From the NCBI GenBank assembly GCA_016789955.1, contig JAEUPB010000073.1, forward strand, positions 57,498 through 121,497: DNA of 64,000 nt, read 5' to 3'. Positions 1 to 8,546 of the stretch are shown here, one piece after another. The first letter of the stretch is position 1. Each line of letters begins with the position of its first letter. This DNA is from Rubrivivax sp. GTDB taxonomy: Bacteria; Pseudomonadota; Gammaproteobacteria; Burkholderiales; Burkholderiaceae_C. The notes under the pieces are model-generated. The model saw nothing but the letters and a program-made list of their open reading frames with translations, was not told the DNA's origin and did no database searches. The position numbers were made by a program, and so were the translations under genes.

Positions 1-942
1 TCGGCGCGGCTGCCGGCGCTCGGCGCCGGGGCGGCGGTGGTCGTGGCGATGCTGCTGGCCGGCCGCGAGCGGCTGCACCACTTCGCCACCGAGCTGCTCA
101 CCGCGCAGGAGTGGCACGACGCGCTGCTGCTGGCCGCGGTGGTGATGGTGCTGCTGCCGCTGGCGCCGGCCGAGCCGCTGGCGTGGCTGGGCGGCGCGAG
201 CCCGCGGCGGCTGGCGATGCTGCTGGTGCTGATCCTCGCGCTGCAGGCCACCGGCCACGCGGCGCGGCGGGCGTTCGGGGCGCGCAGCGGCTTGGCGCTC
301 GCCGGTGCCTGCTCGGGCTTCGTGTCGAGCACGGCGACCATCGCCGCGATGGGCGCGCGTGCGCGGGCCGAACCAGCGCTGGCGCGCGCCTGCCTGGCCG
401 GCGCGCTGATGTCCACCGCCGCCACCTGGGTGCAGGCGCTGCTGATCGTGCTGGCGCTCGCACCGGCGTCGCTGGCAGGCATCGCGGCCCCGGCGGCGGC
501 GGGCCTGGCCGTGGCGGTGGCCAGCGGCGCCTGGGCCTGGCGCGGGGCGCCGGTGGCCGCCGGCGACGGCACCGGTGCAGCCCCGCCCGCGCCGCTGCGG
601 CTGCGCGAAGCCGCCCTGGTGGCGCTGCTGCTGGCTACGGTGAGTGCCGCCCTGGCCTGGGCACATCGGCTGCTCGGCGAACCCGCGGCGCTGGCCGGCG
701 CGGCGCTGGCCGCGCTGGCCGATGCGCACGCGCCGATCGCCGCGCTGGCTGCGCTGCAGGCCGGCGGCCGGATCGAGGCCTCCGTGCTGCTGGCCGGCCT
801 CCTGGTGGCCATCGGATCAAACTCGGTCACGCGCACCGTCACGGCCTTCGTGGCCGGTGGACGGGGTTTCGCGGTGCCGGTGGCGGCGTCGCTGGTGGTT
901 GCGGCGGCCGCGGCGGCCGCCGTGGGGATCCTGCTGAGCTGA
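1..942 (+). CDS. DUF4010/MgtC-like integral membrane protein, 5' truncated by window edge
   Basis: The reading frame is open to base 1, so the gene starts upstream of the window; 313 codons are visible before the TGA at 940-942. The product is a run of strongly hydrophobic Ala/Leu/Val helices separated by short loops, with a serine-rich segment (GACSGFVSSTATIAAMG) and a C-terminal IGSNSVTRTVTAF segment. These are typical of the DUF4010 part of MgtC/SapB-related inner-membrane proteins. The family is uncharacterised; a role in ion homeostasis or transport is only a guess by association with MgtC. The N-terminal MgtC-like half would lie outside the window. No partner gene is visible. Confidence 0.6.
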   Translation, partial: SARLPALGAGAAVVVAMLLAGRERLHHFATELLTAQEWHDALLLAAVVMVLLPLAPAEPLAWLGGASPRRLAMLLVLILALQATGHAARRAFGARSGLALAGACSGFVSSTATIAAMGARARAEPALARACLAGALMSTAATWVQALLIVLALAPASLAGIAAPAAAGLAVAVASGAWAWRGAPVAAGDGTGAAPPAPLRLREAALVALLLATVSAALAWAHRLLGEPAALAGAALAALADAHAPIAALAALQAGGRIEASVLLAGLLVAIGSNSVTRTVTAFVAGGRGFAVPVAASLVVAAAAAAAVGILLS

Positions 943-1012
943 TATCGCCGCTCGTACCCGTGTCTCGCGGTGATTTCTCCGCGGCTGTCACCGTCTGTTT
1001 ACAAAGACGTCA

Positions 1013-1031
1013 CGCAGCGTTGCACGCTGCG
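1013..1031. promoter_or_regulatory. Inverted repeat upstream of the Crp/Fnr gene
   Basis: CGCAGCG and CGCTGCG form perfect 7-bp arms around a 5-nt centre (TTGCA). It lies 76 bp before the ATG of the Crp/Fnr-type gene in the 164-bp gap after the DUF4010 gene. It could be an operator or a simple hairpin. It does not match the TTGAT-N4-ATCAA site expected for Fnr-type proteins. Nothing else stands out in this gap. Confidence 0.25.
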
Positions 1032-1106
1032 AATGTTGCGTCGTGAGCAGTTGGCTGGCCCCCGCCACAGTGGAGCCCAGACACAGCAACCCCGCAGCAC
1101 AGCACC

Positions 1107-1826
1107 ATGGCACCCGACACCTTCCGCACCGACTCGAACGCCGCTGACCGCATCGCCGCCGAACTGAAGCTGATCGAGCGGCTCGTGCCGGTCACGCGTC
1201 GCACGGTGCATGCGGGTGACGTGCTGTACCGCGCCGGCCAGCCGTTCGCCACGATCTACATCGTGAATACCGGCTTGTGCAAGATCGTGCAGACCGCCGC
1301 CGACGGACGCGAGCAGGTCACCGGCGTGCACTTCCGCGGCGACTGGCTGGGCTTCGACGGCCTGGCCGATGCGCGCTACACCTGCGAGGCGGTGGCGATG
1401 GACACCGGCGACCTGTGGTGCGTGCCCTACGCGGCGCTGCTCGACGCCGCCGCCGGCCATCCTGAACTCCTGCAGCTGCTGCACCGCGCGATGAGCCGCC
1501 AGCACGGCCGCGACCGCGAGGCGCTGCTGGCGCTGTGCACGCTGGGCGCCGACGCCCGCGTGGCCGACTTCCTGCGGGCCTGGGCGCAGGCGCTCTCCGA
1601 CCGCGGCCTGCGTACCGACCAGATCACGCTGCGCATGACGCGTGCCGAGATCGGCAACTGCCTCGGCCTGACGCTCGAGACCGTGAGCCGCGCCCTCTCG
1701 CGCCTGGCCCGCGGCGACCTGATCCGCTTCGACGACGGCGGCGCGCGCCGCGACATCCGCATCCCGCACGTCGGTGCGCTGGCGGAGTTCGTGCAGAAGA
1801 GCGCCGGCGCCGCGCTGGCGCACTGA
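1107..1826 (+). CDS. Crp/Fnr family transcription regulator
   Basis: A 239-residue cytoplasmic DNA-binding protein. Residues about 25-140 form a cyclic-nucleotide-binding-type beta-barrel (VHAGDVLYRAGQPF, then GDWLGFDGL), followed by the dimer helix and a C-terminal winged helix. The recognition helix reads ETVSRALSRL, which matches the Fnr/FixK/Dnr E..SR signature, so a TTGAT-N4-ATCAA type site is predicted. The N-terminus has no cysteine cluster, so it is not an oxygen-sensing [4Fe-4S] Fnr; Dnr- or FixK-like control by another signal, or by expression level, is more likely. The gene is monocistronic, and faces the LuxR gene, which ends 20 bp away on the other strand. Its targets are not visible here. 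Confidence 0.85.
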   Translation: MAPDTFRTDSNAADRIAAELKLIERLVPVTRRTVHAGDVLYRAGQPFATIYIVNTGLCKIVQTAADGREQVTGVHFRGDWLGFDGLADARYTCEAVAMDTGDLWCVPYAALLDAAAGHPELLQLLHRAMSRQHGRDREALLALCTLGADARVADFLRAWAQALSDRGLRTDQITLRMTRAEIGNCLGLTLETVSRALSRLARGDLIRFDDGGARRDIRIPHVGALAEFVQKSAGAALAH

Positions 1827-1845
1827 CGACCCCACCTCCGCCACT

Positions 1846-2994
1846 TCACCCCGACGACCGGTCCCCGCCCAACGGGGGCGGCGCGTGTCCCACCGCCGCG
1901 TCGATGCAGGCGCGCAGCTGCAACGTCGACGCCACGCCGAGCGTGCGGTAGAGCTTGCGCACGTGGTCGACCACGGTCGCGGGCGCCACGCCGAGTTCGG
2001 CCGCCACCTCCGCCTGCGTGGCTCCCCGGTACAGCGCGTGGCACACACGTCGCTGGCCCGGCGTCAGCGGCAGCGCGCGCAGCGCCCGCGCCAGCGCCAC
2101 GCGGTGGGGCTCCAGATGCTCGAGCGTGACCAGCACCAGCGGTGGCTCCCCCGCCGCACGCGGCCGCAGCAGCATGGCCGTGGCCGAATAGCGTCCGAAC
2201 GGGCTGTCGTGCACGATCGACGGCGGCGGGGCCAACCCCATGCCGCCCGCGCGTGCGACCTGCTCGCGCAGGCGCATCAGCAACACGTGCAGCAACCGCC
2301 CGGCGAGCTGCACCGGCGGATGCGACAGCGACGAGCGTGACAACCCGCCGTCGGCCAGCAGCAGCAGCCGCATCGCGCCGTCGCTGGCCTGCAGCAGCTC
2401 GCCGTCGAGCGAAAGCAGCAACGTCTGCGCCGGCTCGGGGCCGGGCACGTGGTGGTCGTCGATGCGGGCCGGCCCGCAGGCTTCGAGCGCGCCGGCCAGC
2501 ATCGGCAGCACCGCGGCCAGCCGGCGTTCGTCCTCGGCGGTGTAGCGGGCCTCGCCGGGGCCGCGGTAGAGCACCAGCGAGCCCAGCAGCTGCCCCCGGC
2601 GCCCGCGCAGCACGCCTTCGAGCCGCGTGTGCAGCCCCTGCGGACGCCAGATCGCCTGGTACAGCGCGCTGGCGCGGAACGACGGCTGGTCCACGTCGTC
2701 AGCGCCGCGCACGCCCGCCGGCCGCATGCGCAACAGGTCGAAGGCCGGCATCACCTCGGCCTCGCGCCGGTTGTGGAACTCGTCGAAGTAGAGCTGCGCG
2801 ATGGCCTCGTCGACCGGGCCCTCCACGAAGTAGCGAACCAGGCGCCCCTGCTCGTCGGTCCAGTCGAACAGGTTGCGCGCCGAGGGCACCGTGGCGTGCA
2901 ACGCCTCCAGCACCGCCGGAACCAGCACCTCGGCATGCAGCCCCAGTTCACACAGTTCACGCAGGGCTTCCAGGCCCGGAGATCGCTTTGCCAT
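1846..2994 (-). CDS. LuxR-family regulator without an autoinducer-binding domain
   Basis: A 382-residue protein starting MAKRSPG. An upstream in-frame ATG at 3084 would add 30 residues of low-complexity sequence and was not chosen. Residues about 10-165 look like a GAF-type sensor, followed by a PAS-like middle region. About residues 300-365 form a LuxR-type helix-turn-helix (LTPGQRRVCHALYRG, then TQAEVAAELGVAPATVVDHV). There is no acyl-homoserine-lactone domain, receiver or ATPase, so it is an orphan LuxR protein with an unknown ligand. It is transcribed divergently from the methyltransferase at 3145, with 150 bp between the starts. That arrangement suggests that it controls the methyltransferase or senses its product. 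Confidence 0.8.
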   Translation of the reverse strand: MAKRSPGLEALRELCELGLHAEVLVPAVLEALHATVPSARNLFDWTDEQGRLVRYFVEGPVDEAIAQLYFDEFHNRREAEVMPAFDLLRMRPAGVRGADDVDQPSFRASALYQAIWRPQGLHTRLEGVLRGRRGQLLGSLVLYRGPGEARYTAEDERRLAAVLPMLAGALEACGPARIDDHHVPGPEPAQTLLLSLDGELLQASDGAMRLLLLADGGLSRSSLSHPPVQLAGRLLHVLLMRLREQVARAGGMGLAPPPSIVHDSPFGRYSATAMLLRPRAAGEPPLVLVTLEHLEPHRVALARALRALPLTPGQRRVCHALYRGATQAEVAAELGVAPATVVDHVRKLYRTLGVASTLQLRACIDAAVGHAPPPLGGDRSSG

Positions 2995-3031
2995 CGAGGC
3001 GCGATGCTCCCGGCGCCCGCCGTGCCCGCCA

Positions 3032-3047
3032 TCCTCAGGCGTGAGGA
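3032..3047. promoter_or_regulatory. Candidate operator between luxR-type and methyltransferase genes
   Basis: TCCTCA-GGCG-TGAGGA is a perfect palindrome with 6-bp arms, 38 bp before the LuxR-type start and 98 bp before the methyltransferase start. A second, GC-only hairpin with 7-bp arms (CGCCCCC/GGGGGCG) lies at 3061-3080. The first is a plausible site for the divergent LuxR-type protein; the second may be a chance product of GC bias. No convincing -35/-10 pair was recognised. Confidence 0.35.
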
Positions 3048-3144
3048 GATGCGCGCCGGTCGCCCCCCGCACAGGGGGCGGCACGGCCGGGCCCCGACCC
3101 TACCGTCGCCGGCATCTCCAACCCACCCCGACGAGGACCTGCCG

Positions 3145-4149
3145 ATGACCACCCCCGACAGCACCTGGATCGACGACCCCCTGCCGACGGCGACCGCCAC
3201 GCGCGTCGGCCTCGACGAGGCCGTGCACGCCTTGCTCGATCGCGCGCTCGCGCTGGGCCGCAACGGCGACGCGCTCGGCGCCTTCCGGCTGCTGCAGGCG
3301 CCGCTGTCGGCCCTGTGGTCCCAGGCACGGGGCACGGCGCAGGCCGATGCGATGCGCCAGTGGTGCCGCGCGCACCCGCTGCACGCCCTCGTGCAGCAGG
3401 ACCCCTTCACGAACCGCGCCGCGACGAAGCCGCGCGGCTACGCGGGCGACGCGGTGATGTTGGACTACGTCTACGACAGCCGGCCGCCCGAAGGCACCAG
3501 CGACATCGGCCACGCGGTGTTCACCGCCACCACGCGCAGCGGCATGGGCCTGTCGGTGTGCCACCGGCGCGCGCTGCTGCGCGGGCTGATCGACGAGACG
3601 GTGGGCACCGTGGCCGGCGCGCGACTGTTGTCGGTGGCCTGCGGGCATGCGCGGGAGCTGCAGGGCAGCCTCGTCGACAGCGAGCTCTTCGACGGCGAGT
3701 TCGTGGCACTCGACCAGGACCCGCTGTCGTGCGCCGAGGTGCAGCGCTCGATGGCCGGCCGGCGCGTGCGCGTGCTGCAGCGCGGCGTGCGCGAGTTGAT
3801 GACCGCCGAGGGCGGAGCCGGCCCGACGCCGCCGCTGGCCGCCGAGCTCGGCCGCTTCGACCTCATCTACTCGGCCGGGCTGTTCGACTACCTGCCCGAC
3901 GTCGCCGCGCAGCGGCTGACCCGCCGGCTGCTGCAGATGCTGCGGCCCGGCGGCCGGCTGCTGATCGGCAACTTCGTGCCCGCCGGGTCGGGGCGCGCCT
4001 ACCAGGAGCTGTTCATGGACTGGACGCTGGTGCTGCGCAACGAGGTGCGGATGCGCGAACTGGGCCAGGCGGTGGCCGCCGCGCAGGTCGCCACCTGGCT
4101 GGACCCGCACCGCAACGTGGCCTACGCCGAGTTGCGCAACGAGCCTTGA
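3145..4149 (+). CDS. SAM-dependent class I methyltransferase
   Basis: A 334-residue protein. A longer in-frame extension to 2449 is only antisense to the LuxR gene. The Rossmann-fold methyltransferase motifs are visible: motif I LLSVACGHARE (about residue 157), the acidic end of beta-2 ALDQD, motif IV FDLIYSAGLFDYL, and the post-motif LLQMLRPGGRLLIGNF. The N-terminal third carries a TKPRGYAGDAVMLDYVY segment. I recall this from proteins annotated as 3-hydroxypalmitic acid methyl ester (PhcB-type) biosynthesis methyltransferases, but this link is from memory and weak. The substrate is therefore unknown; a fatty-acid or small-molecule O-methylation is possible. It is divergent from the orphan LuxR gene and ends 18 bp from the convergent histidine kinase. 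Confidence 0.75.
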   Translation: MTTPDSTWIDDPLPTATATRVGLDEAVHALLDRALALGRNGDALGAFRLLQAPLSALWSQARGTAQADAMRQWCRAHPLHALVQQDPFTNRAATKPRGYAGDAVMLDYVYDSRPPEGTSDIGHAVFTATTRSGMGLSVCHRRALLRGLIDETVGTVAGARLLSVACGHARELQGSLVDSELFDGEFVALDQDPLSCAEVQRSMAGRRVRVLQRGVRELMTAEGGAGPTPPLAAELGRFDLIYSAGLFDYLPDVAAQRLTRRLLQMLRPGGRLLIGNFVPAGSGRAYQELFMDWTLVLRNEVRMRELGQAVAAAQVATWLDPHRNVAYAELRNEP

Positions 4150-4167
4150 GGCGCCCCGGGCACGGCC

Positions 4168-6189
4168 TCAGCGGCGCGCCTTGATCACCGCCGCGATCGC
4201 CGCGGCCAGCGTGTCGCGGTCGAAGGGCTTGCGCAGCAGCGGCCAAGTGCTGGCGATGTCCACCTCGCCCGACGCATAGCCCGTCATCAGCAGCACCGGC
4301 AGTTGCGGGAGCTGCTGGCGCACGCTGGCAGCGAGTTCGGTGCCGCGTTCGCCGCGGCCCAGCGAGATGTCGCTGAGCATGAGGTCGACGTTCTCGGAGC
4401 CGGCGAGTCGTTCGCGGGCCTGGGCCGCGCTGGCGCAGGCGTGCACCTCGGCCCCCAGCCGCTGCAGGTAGCGCTGGACCACGCTGCGCACGGTGTCGTC
4501 GTCTTCCACCAGCAGCACTCGCAGCCCCTGCGGCAGCTCGCGGCTGGCCCCGCGCGCCGGCGCCGGCCCGGGCGATGCGGTGTCGGCCTCGGCCCACTCG
4601 GGCAGGTACAGCGTGACCACCGTGCCCTGCCCCGGCACCGAGTCCAGCGTCACCGCGCCCATCGACTGGCGCGCGAAACCGTACACGGTGGACAGGCCCA
4701 TGCCGGTGCCGCGCCCCGCGGCCTTGGTGGTGAAGAACGGTTCGAAGGCGCGTGCGCGCACGGCCTCGCTCATGCCGCTGCCGTTGTCGGCCACGCTCAC
4801 GGCGATGAACGGGCCGGGCATGTCGCGCGCGTCGGGTTCCACGTCGCCGGGCAGCCGCTCGACGCGCCGCACCGCCAGCCGCAGCAACCCGCCGTCGGGC
4901 ATCGCGTCGCGCGCGTTGATCGCGGTGTTGAGCATCGCCGACTCGAACTGCGACGGGTCGCCGCGAAGGTAGAGCGGCTGCGCCGGCAGGTCGGTCTCGA
5001 TGGCCACGCGCGGGTCGATGGTCCGCCGCAGCATGCCGGCCAGCGCCTGCACCGCCTGGGCCGCGTCCACGCGCGTGGGCGAGAGCACCTGGCGGCGCGA
5101 GAACGCGAGCAGCCGCCCCGTCAGCTCGGCGCCGCGCTGGGCCGCGCGCTGGGCCGCGTCGAGCATCTCCACGTCGCCCTGCGCGCCGGCATCGCGCGCC
5201 TGCTCCTGCAGCACCTGCAGGTTGCCGAGGATCACCGTGAGCAGGTTGTTGAAGTCGTGCGCGATGCCGCCGGTGAGCTGGCCCACCGTCTCCAGGCGCT
5301 GCGCGTGGCGCAGCTGCTCCTCGGTCTCGAAGCGCGCCAGGCACGTGGCCAGCAGGCCGGCGAGCGTCTGCACGAAGCGCAGCTCCTCCTCGCCGAACTC
5401 GGTGCTCACGTCGGCGCGCACGCTCAGCGCGCCGACGCGCCGTGTCGGGTCGGCCAAGGGCACCGCCAGCGCGCGCCGCAGCCCGGCCTGCCGATAGGCC
5501 GCAGGCACCTGGAATCGCTTCTCGGTGGCGTAGTCGGCCACCAGCACCGGGCCGCCGGTGGCCAGCACGAAGCCGGGCGCGGTCTGCGCTCGGTTGGGCA
5601 CGCGGTCGCCGACCCGTTCGCCCTGGACGAGGCCGCAGCCGCCGGCCACACGGAACATGTCCAGCCCCGGTTCGAGCAGGAACACCACGCAGTTGCGCGC
5701 ACCCAGCGCCTCGCAGGCGGCGCGGCCGGCGCGCTCGAGCAGCGAGGGCGCGTCGCGGGCCTCGGCTGTGAGCGCCGCGATGCGCGCCAGCGCGTCGCCG
5801 TAGCGGCCGCGCTTGATCGCCTGCCGCACGCGCGGATAGGTGCCGATCGCGCGCACCGCGGCCACCACCAGCGGCTGGCCATCGTCGTGCAGCGGGCTCA
5901 ACGCGATCTCCACGATCACCTCGCTGCCGTCGCGTCGCACGGCCACGAGTTCGGTCTGCGTGCCCATCGGCCGCGCGCGCGGCGCCTTGGCGTAGCCGGC
6001 GCGGTACTGGACGTGCCGGTTGCGTGCCCGCTCGGGCACCAGCAGGTCCACCGACAGGCCGACCAGCTCGTCCTCGCGGTAGCCCAGCAGCAGGCACGCA
6101 GCCGGGTTGGCGCGCACGATCTGGCCGCCCCCGTCGATGACCAGCAGCCCGTCGGGATAGGCGCCGAACAGGCTCTCGTAGACCTTCAT
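4168..6189 (-). CDS. PAS-GAF hybrid sensor histidine kinase
   Basis: A soluble 673-residue kinase with no membrane segment. Domain order: PAS (about 5-115), GAF (about 145-290), dimerisation/phosphoacceptor domain with LTGGIAHDFNNLL (His311), and HATPase (about 405-530, N box NTAINARDAM, then DNGSGM and GTGMGLS). A receiver domain follows (about 556-670, VEDDD and phosphoacceptor Asp607 in LMLSDISLG). The HDFNN phosphoacceptor motif is that of the HWE-unrelated NtrB/FixL-like hybrid group. The GAF and PAS domains imply a cytosolic small-molecule, light or redox signal, not identified. It lies 58 bp downstream of the OmpR-type response regulator on the same strand, so the two probably form one phosphorelay operon. 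Confidence 0.88.
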   Translation of the reverse strand: MKVYESLFGAYPDGLLVIDGGGQIVRANPAACLLLGYREDELVGLSVDLLVPERARNRHVQYRAGYAKAPRARPMGTQTELVAVRRDGSEVIVEIALSPLHDDGQPLVVAAVRAIGTYPRVRQAIKRGRYGDALARIAALTAEARDAPSLLERAGRAACEALGARNCVVFLLEPGLDMFRVAGGCGLVQGERVGDRVPNRAQTAPGFVLATGGPVLVADYATEKRFQVPAAYRQAGLRRALAVPLADPTRRVGALSVRADVSTEFGEEELRFVQTLAGLLATCLARFETEEQLRHAQRLETVGQLTGGIAHDFNNLLTVILGNLQVLQEQARDAGAQGDVEMLDAAQRAAQRGAELTGRLLAFSRRQVLSPTRVDAAQAVQALAGMLRRTIDPRVAIETDLPAQPLYLRGDPSQFESAMLNTAINARDAMPDGGLLRLAVRRVERLPGDVEPDARDMPGPFIAVSVADNGSGMSEAVRARAFEPFFTTKAAGRGTGMGLSTVYGFARQSMGAVTLDSVPGQGTVVTLYLPEWAEADTASPGPAPARGASRELPQGLRVLLVEDDDTVRSVVQRYLQRLGAEVHACASAAQARERLAGSENVDLMLSDISLGRGERGTELAASVRQQLPQLPVLLMTGYASGEVDIASTWPLLRKPFDRDTLAAAIAAVIKARR

Positions 6190-6247
6190 CGGAAGACCTG
6201 CGCGCCGGCGGCGCTCCGGCAGGGGACCTTCGGGCGGCCGGGCGGTC

Positions 6248-6982
6248 TCATGCTCTCTTGACCGTCGGCACGAACAGGTAGCCCGCGCCGCGCACCGACT
6301 TGATCATCCGCGGGTTCTCCGCATCCGTCTCGATCTTGCGGCGCAGCCGGCCCACCTGCACATCGATCGTGCGGTCGAAGGGGCCGGCCTCGCGGCCGCG
6401 GGTGATTTCGAGCAGGAAGTCGCGCGAGAGCACGCGGCCCGGGTTCTCGACGAAGGCCTTCAGCAGGTCGAACTCGCCGCCGGTGATCGGCACCTCGTCG
6501 CCGTCGGGATTGATCAGCCGCCGCGGCCCCGGGTCGAGCACCCAGCCTTCGAAGTGGAACGGCACCAGCGGCTGCGTGGCGGCGGTGGGCGCCGAGACCA
6601 TCGGCTCGCGCTCCTCCAGCCGGCGCAGCACCGCCTTCACGCGCGCCAGCAGCTCGCGCAGGTCGAACGGCTTGGTGATGTAGTCGTCGGCGCCGATCTC
6701 CAGGCCGACGATGCGGTCCACCGCGTCGCCGCGGCCGCTGACGATGATGAGCCCGGCGCGCGTGTGCTCGCGCAGCCGTCGCGCGAGAACCAGGCCGTCC
6801 TCGCCCGGCAGCCCCAGGTCCAGCAGCACCAGCGCGGGCGGATCGGCGGTGAGCAGCGCGTCCAGTGCGGCGCCGTCGTGCAGCTCGGAGACGCGGAAGC
6901 CCTGTGCACCCAGGTAGCGCGAGATCAGCGCGGCGACGTCCGCTTCGTCGTCGACGACGGCCAGGTGCGGCAGGGCAGGCAT
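6248..6982 (-). CDS. OmpR/PhoB-type response regulator
   Basis: A 244-residue protein. The receiver domain (1-120) has the acidic pair DDE (11-13), phosphoacceptor Asp55 in LVLLDLGLPG, and the conserved Lys of ITKPFDLREL. The winged-helix DNA-binding domain (about 140-240) has FDRTIDVQVGRLRRKIE and ends RGAGYLFVP. It is the likely output partner of the hybrid kinase 58 bp downstream. The hybrid kinase has its own receiver, so phosphotransfer to this protein may be direct or may pass through a separate phosphotransfer protein. Target genes cannot be read from the sequence. It is divergent from the PLP enzyme gene, with 70 bp between starts. Confidence 0.9.
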   Translation of the reverse strand: MPALPHLAVVDDEADVAALISRYLGAQGFRVSELHDGAALDALLTADPPALVLLDLGLPGEDGLVLARRLREHTRAGLIIVSGRGDAVDRIVGLEIGADDYITKPFDLRELLARVKAVLRRLEEREPMVSAPTAATQPLVPFHFEGWVLDPGPRRLINPDGDEVPITGGEFDLLKAFVENPGRVLSRDFLLEITRGREAGPFDRTIDVQVGRLRRKIETDAENPRMIKSVRGAGYLFVPTVKRA

Positions 6983-7052
6983 GTGCGGATGCTACCGGGC
7001 AGGGCGGGGCCGCTGCGGAACGGCGCGAACACCCGCGACAATCGCGGCCGAC

Positions 7053-8309
7053 ATGAGCGCTTCCGACACGCCCCCCACCGGCCCCTCCCTGCTGACGCGG
7101 CTGCTGCATGCCGACCGCCTCGGCCGCCCCGAGCACGGCGCCGTGCACAAGCCGCTGCACGTGGCCGCCACCTACGCCTTCCCGAGCGCCGGCGAGCTGG
7201 CCGCGGTGTTCCAGGGCCGCCAAGCCGGCCATGTGTACTCGCGCCAGGGCAACCCGACCGACACCGCGCTGGAGGCCAAGCTCGCGATGCTCGAAGGCGC
7301 GCGCGGCGCGGCCACTTTCTCCACCGGCATGGCGGCGGTGGCCGGCGTGATGCTCACGCTGCTGAAGGCCGGCGACCACCTCGTGGCCAGCCGCTACCTG
7401 TTCGGCAACACCAACAGCTTCTTCGGCACGCTGCAGGGGCTGGGCATCGGCATCACGTACGTCGACGCCACCGACGCCGCGGCCGTGACCGCCGCCGTCA
7501 CGCCGACCACGCGGATGGTTTTCGTGGAGACCATCGCCAACCCGGCCACGCAGGTGGCCGACCTCGCCGGCATCGGGCAGCTGTGCCGCGAGCGCGGACT
7601 GGTCTACGTGCTCGACAACACGATGACCACGCCGGTGCTGCTGCGCGGGCGCGACGTCGGCGCCTCGCTGGTGGTGCACTCGCTGGCCAAGGGCATCGCC
7701 GGCCATGGCGACACGATGGGCGGCGCGGTCTGCGAGACCGGCCTGTACGACTGGCGCGCGTACCCGAACATCGCCGAGGCCTACCGCACCGGCGACCCGG
7801 CCGGCTGGGGCCTGCAGCAGATCCGCAAGAAGGGCTTGCGCGACATGGGCGCCACGCTGCGCGCGGAAGACGCGCACCGCATCGCCACCGGCGCCGAGAC
7901 GATGGAGATGCGCATCGCCGCCACCAACGCGAACGCACTCGCCGTGGCGCAGTGGCTGGAACGGCAGCCGCAGGTGCGGCGCGTGCTGTACCCGGGCCTG
8001 GCGAGCCATCCGCAGCACGAGCGCGCGCGCACGCTCTTCGGCGGCCGCTACGGGGCGCTGCTGGCCTTCGAGCTGCGGCCCGAACACGACGTGATGACGG
8101 TGCTCGACCGGCTGCGCACGATCATCCTGTCGAGCCACCTGTCGGACAACCGCACGCTGGCCATCCCCGTGGCGCAGACCATCTTCTGGGAGATGGGCGC
8201 GCAGCGCCGCGCCGAGATGGGCATCGGCGACGGCATGGTACGGCTCTCGGTGGGGCTGGAGCCCGCCGAGGACCTGTGCGCCGACCTGGCGCAGGCGCTG
8301 CGAGGCTGA
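7053..8309 (+). CDS. Cystathionine gamma-synthase-family PLP enzyme (Cys/Met metabolism)
   Basis: A 418-residue fold-type I PLP enzyme of the Cys/Met metabolism family. The start is the ATG at 7053; an in-frame ATG at 6981 lies in the divergent regulator's 5' end. Visible features are YSRQGNPT near residue 62 (PLP-phosphate contact from the neighbouring subunit), FSTGMAAVAG, LDNTM (Asp188) and the Schiff-base lysine in HSLAKGIAGHGD (Lys213). The length and the family cannot separate gamma-synthase, gamma-lyase and O-acetylhomoserine sulfhydrylase activity. The unusual SLAKGIAGHGD in place of SxTKYxxGHSD suggests a subgroup distant from MetB/MetC. A role in sulfur amino-acid turnover is likely. 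No met regulatory site was seen. Confidence 0.8.
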   Translation: MSASDTPPTGPSLLTRLLHADRLGRPEHGAVHKPLHVAATYAFPSAGELAAVFQGRQAGHVYSRQGNPTDTALEAKLAMLEGARGAATFSTGMAAVAGVMLTLLKAGDHLVASRYLFGNTNSFFGTLQGLGIGITYVDATDAAAVTAAVTPTTRMVFVETIANPATQVADLAGIGQLCRERGLVYVLDNTMTTPVLLRGRDVGASLVVHSLAKGIAGHGDTMGGAVCETGLYDWRAYPNIAEAYRTGDPAGWGLQQIRKKGLRDMGATLRAEDAHRIATGAETMEMRIAATNANALAVAQWLERQPQVRRVLYPGLASHPQHERARTLFGGRYGALLAFELRPEHDVMTVLDRLRTIILSSHLSDNRTLAIPVAQTIFWEMGAQRRAEMGIGDGMVRLSVGLEPAEDLCADLAQALRG

Positions 8310-8453
8310 GGCCCCTCGGCGCTGTGCCATCATTCGCCGCGATGAGCGCACTCCCCACCTCCGCCTTCGACCTGCGCGCCCGCGCAGGCCTGCGGCTGGC
8401 GCCGTCCGCATTCCTCGCGGCCACGCGAATTCGGCAGGGTCGCTGAGCTGCGG

Positions 8454-8518
8454 CGCCGGGCGCCGGTGCCCGGCGATCCGCCCGCGATTCCACCGCACCG
8501 CCCTCCCGCGGCGGTGCG
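8454..8518 (+). promoter_or_regulatory. Tandem GC hairpins in the leader of the dehydratase gene
   Basis: Two hairpins lie in a row: CGCCGGGC/GCCCGGCG at 8454-8475 (8-bp arms, 6-nt loop) and a 9-bp stem with arms at 8494-8502 and 8510-8518. Neither is followed by a T-run. They lie between a possible 34-codon ORF (8342-8446) and the dehydratase start at 8547. They could terminate the upstream gene, act as a leader structure, or simply reflect GC content. Confidence 0.3.
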
Positions 8519-8546
8519 CGACCCCACCCACCGAAGGATTCCCGAC

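Noticed and set aside
1107-1826. Oxygen-sensing Fnr
   Set aside because: The N-terminal cysteines required for the iron-sulfur cluster are absent.
4147-4170. Inverted repeat TGAGGC/GCCTCA spanning both convergent stop codons
   Set aside because: Only 6-bp arms with a 12-bp loop and no T-run; largely made of the two stop codons, so not called a terminator.
8342-8446. A 34-codon ORF starting MSALPTS as a real gene
   Set aside because: No ribosome-binding site and no recognisable peptide; kept only as a weak leader hypothesis.
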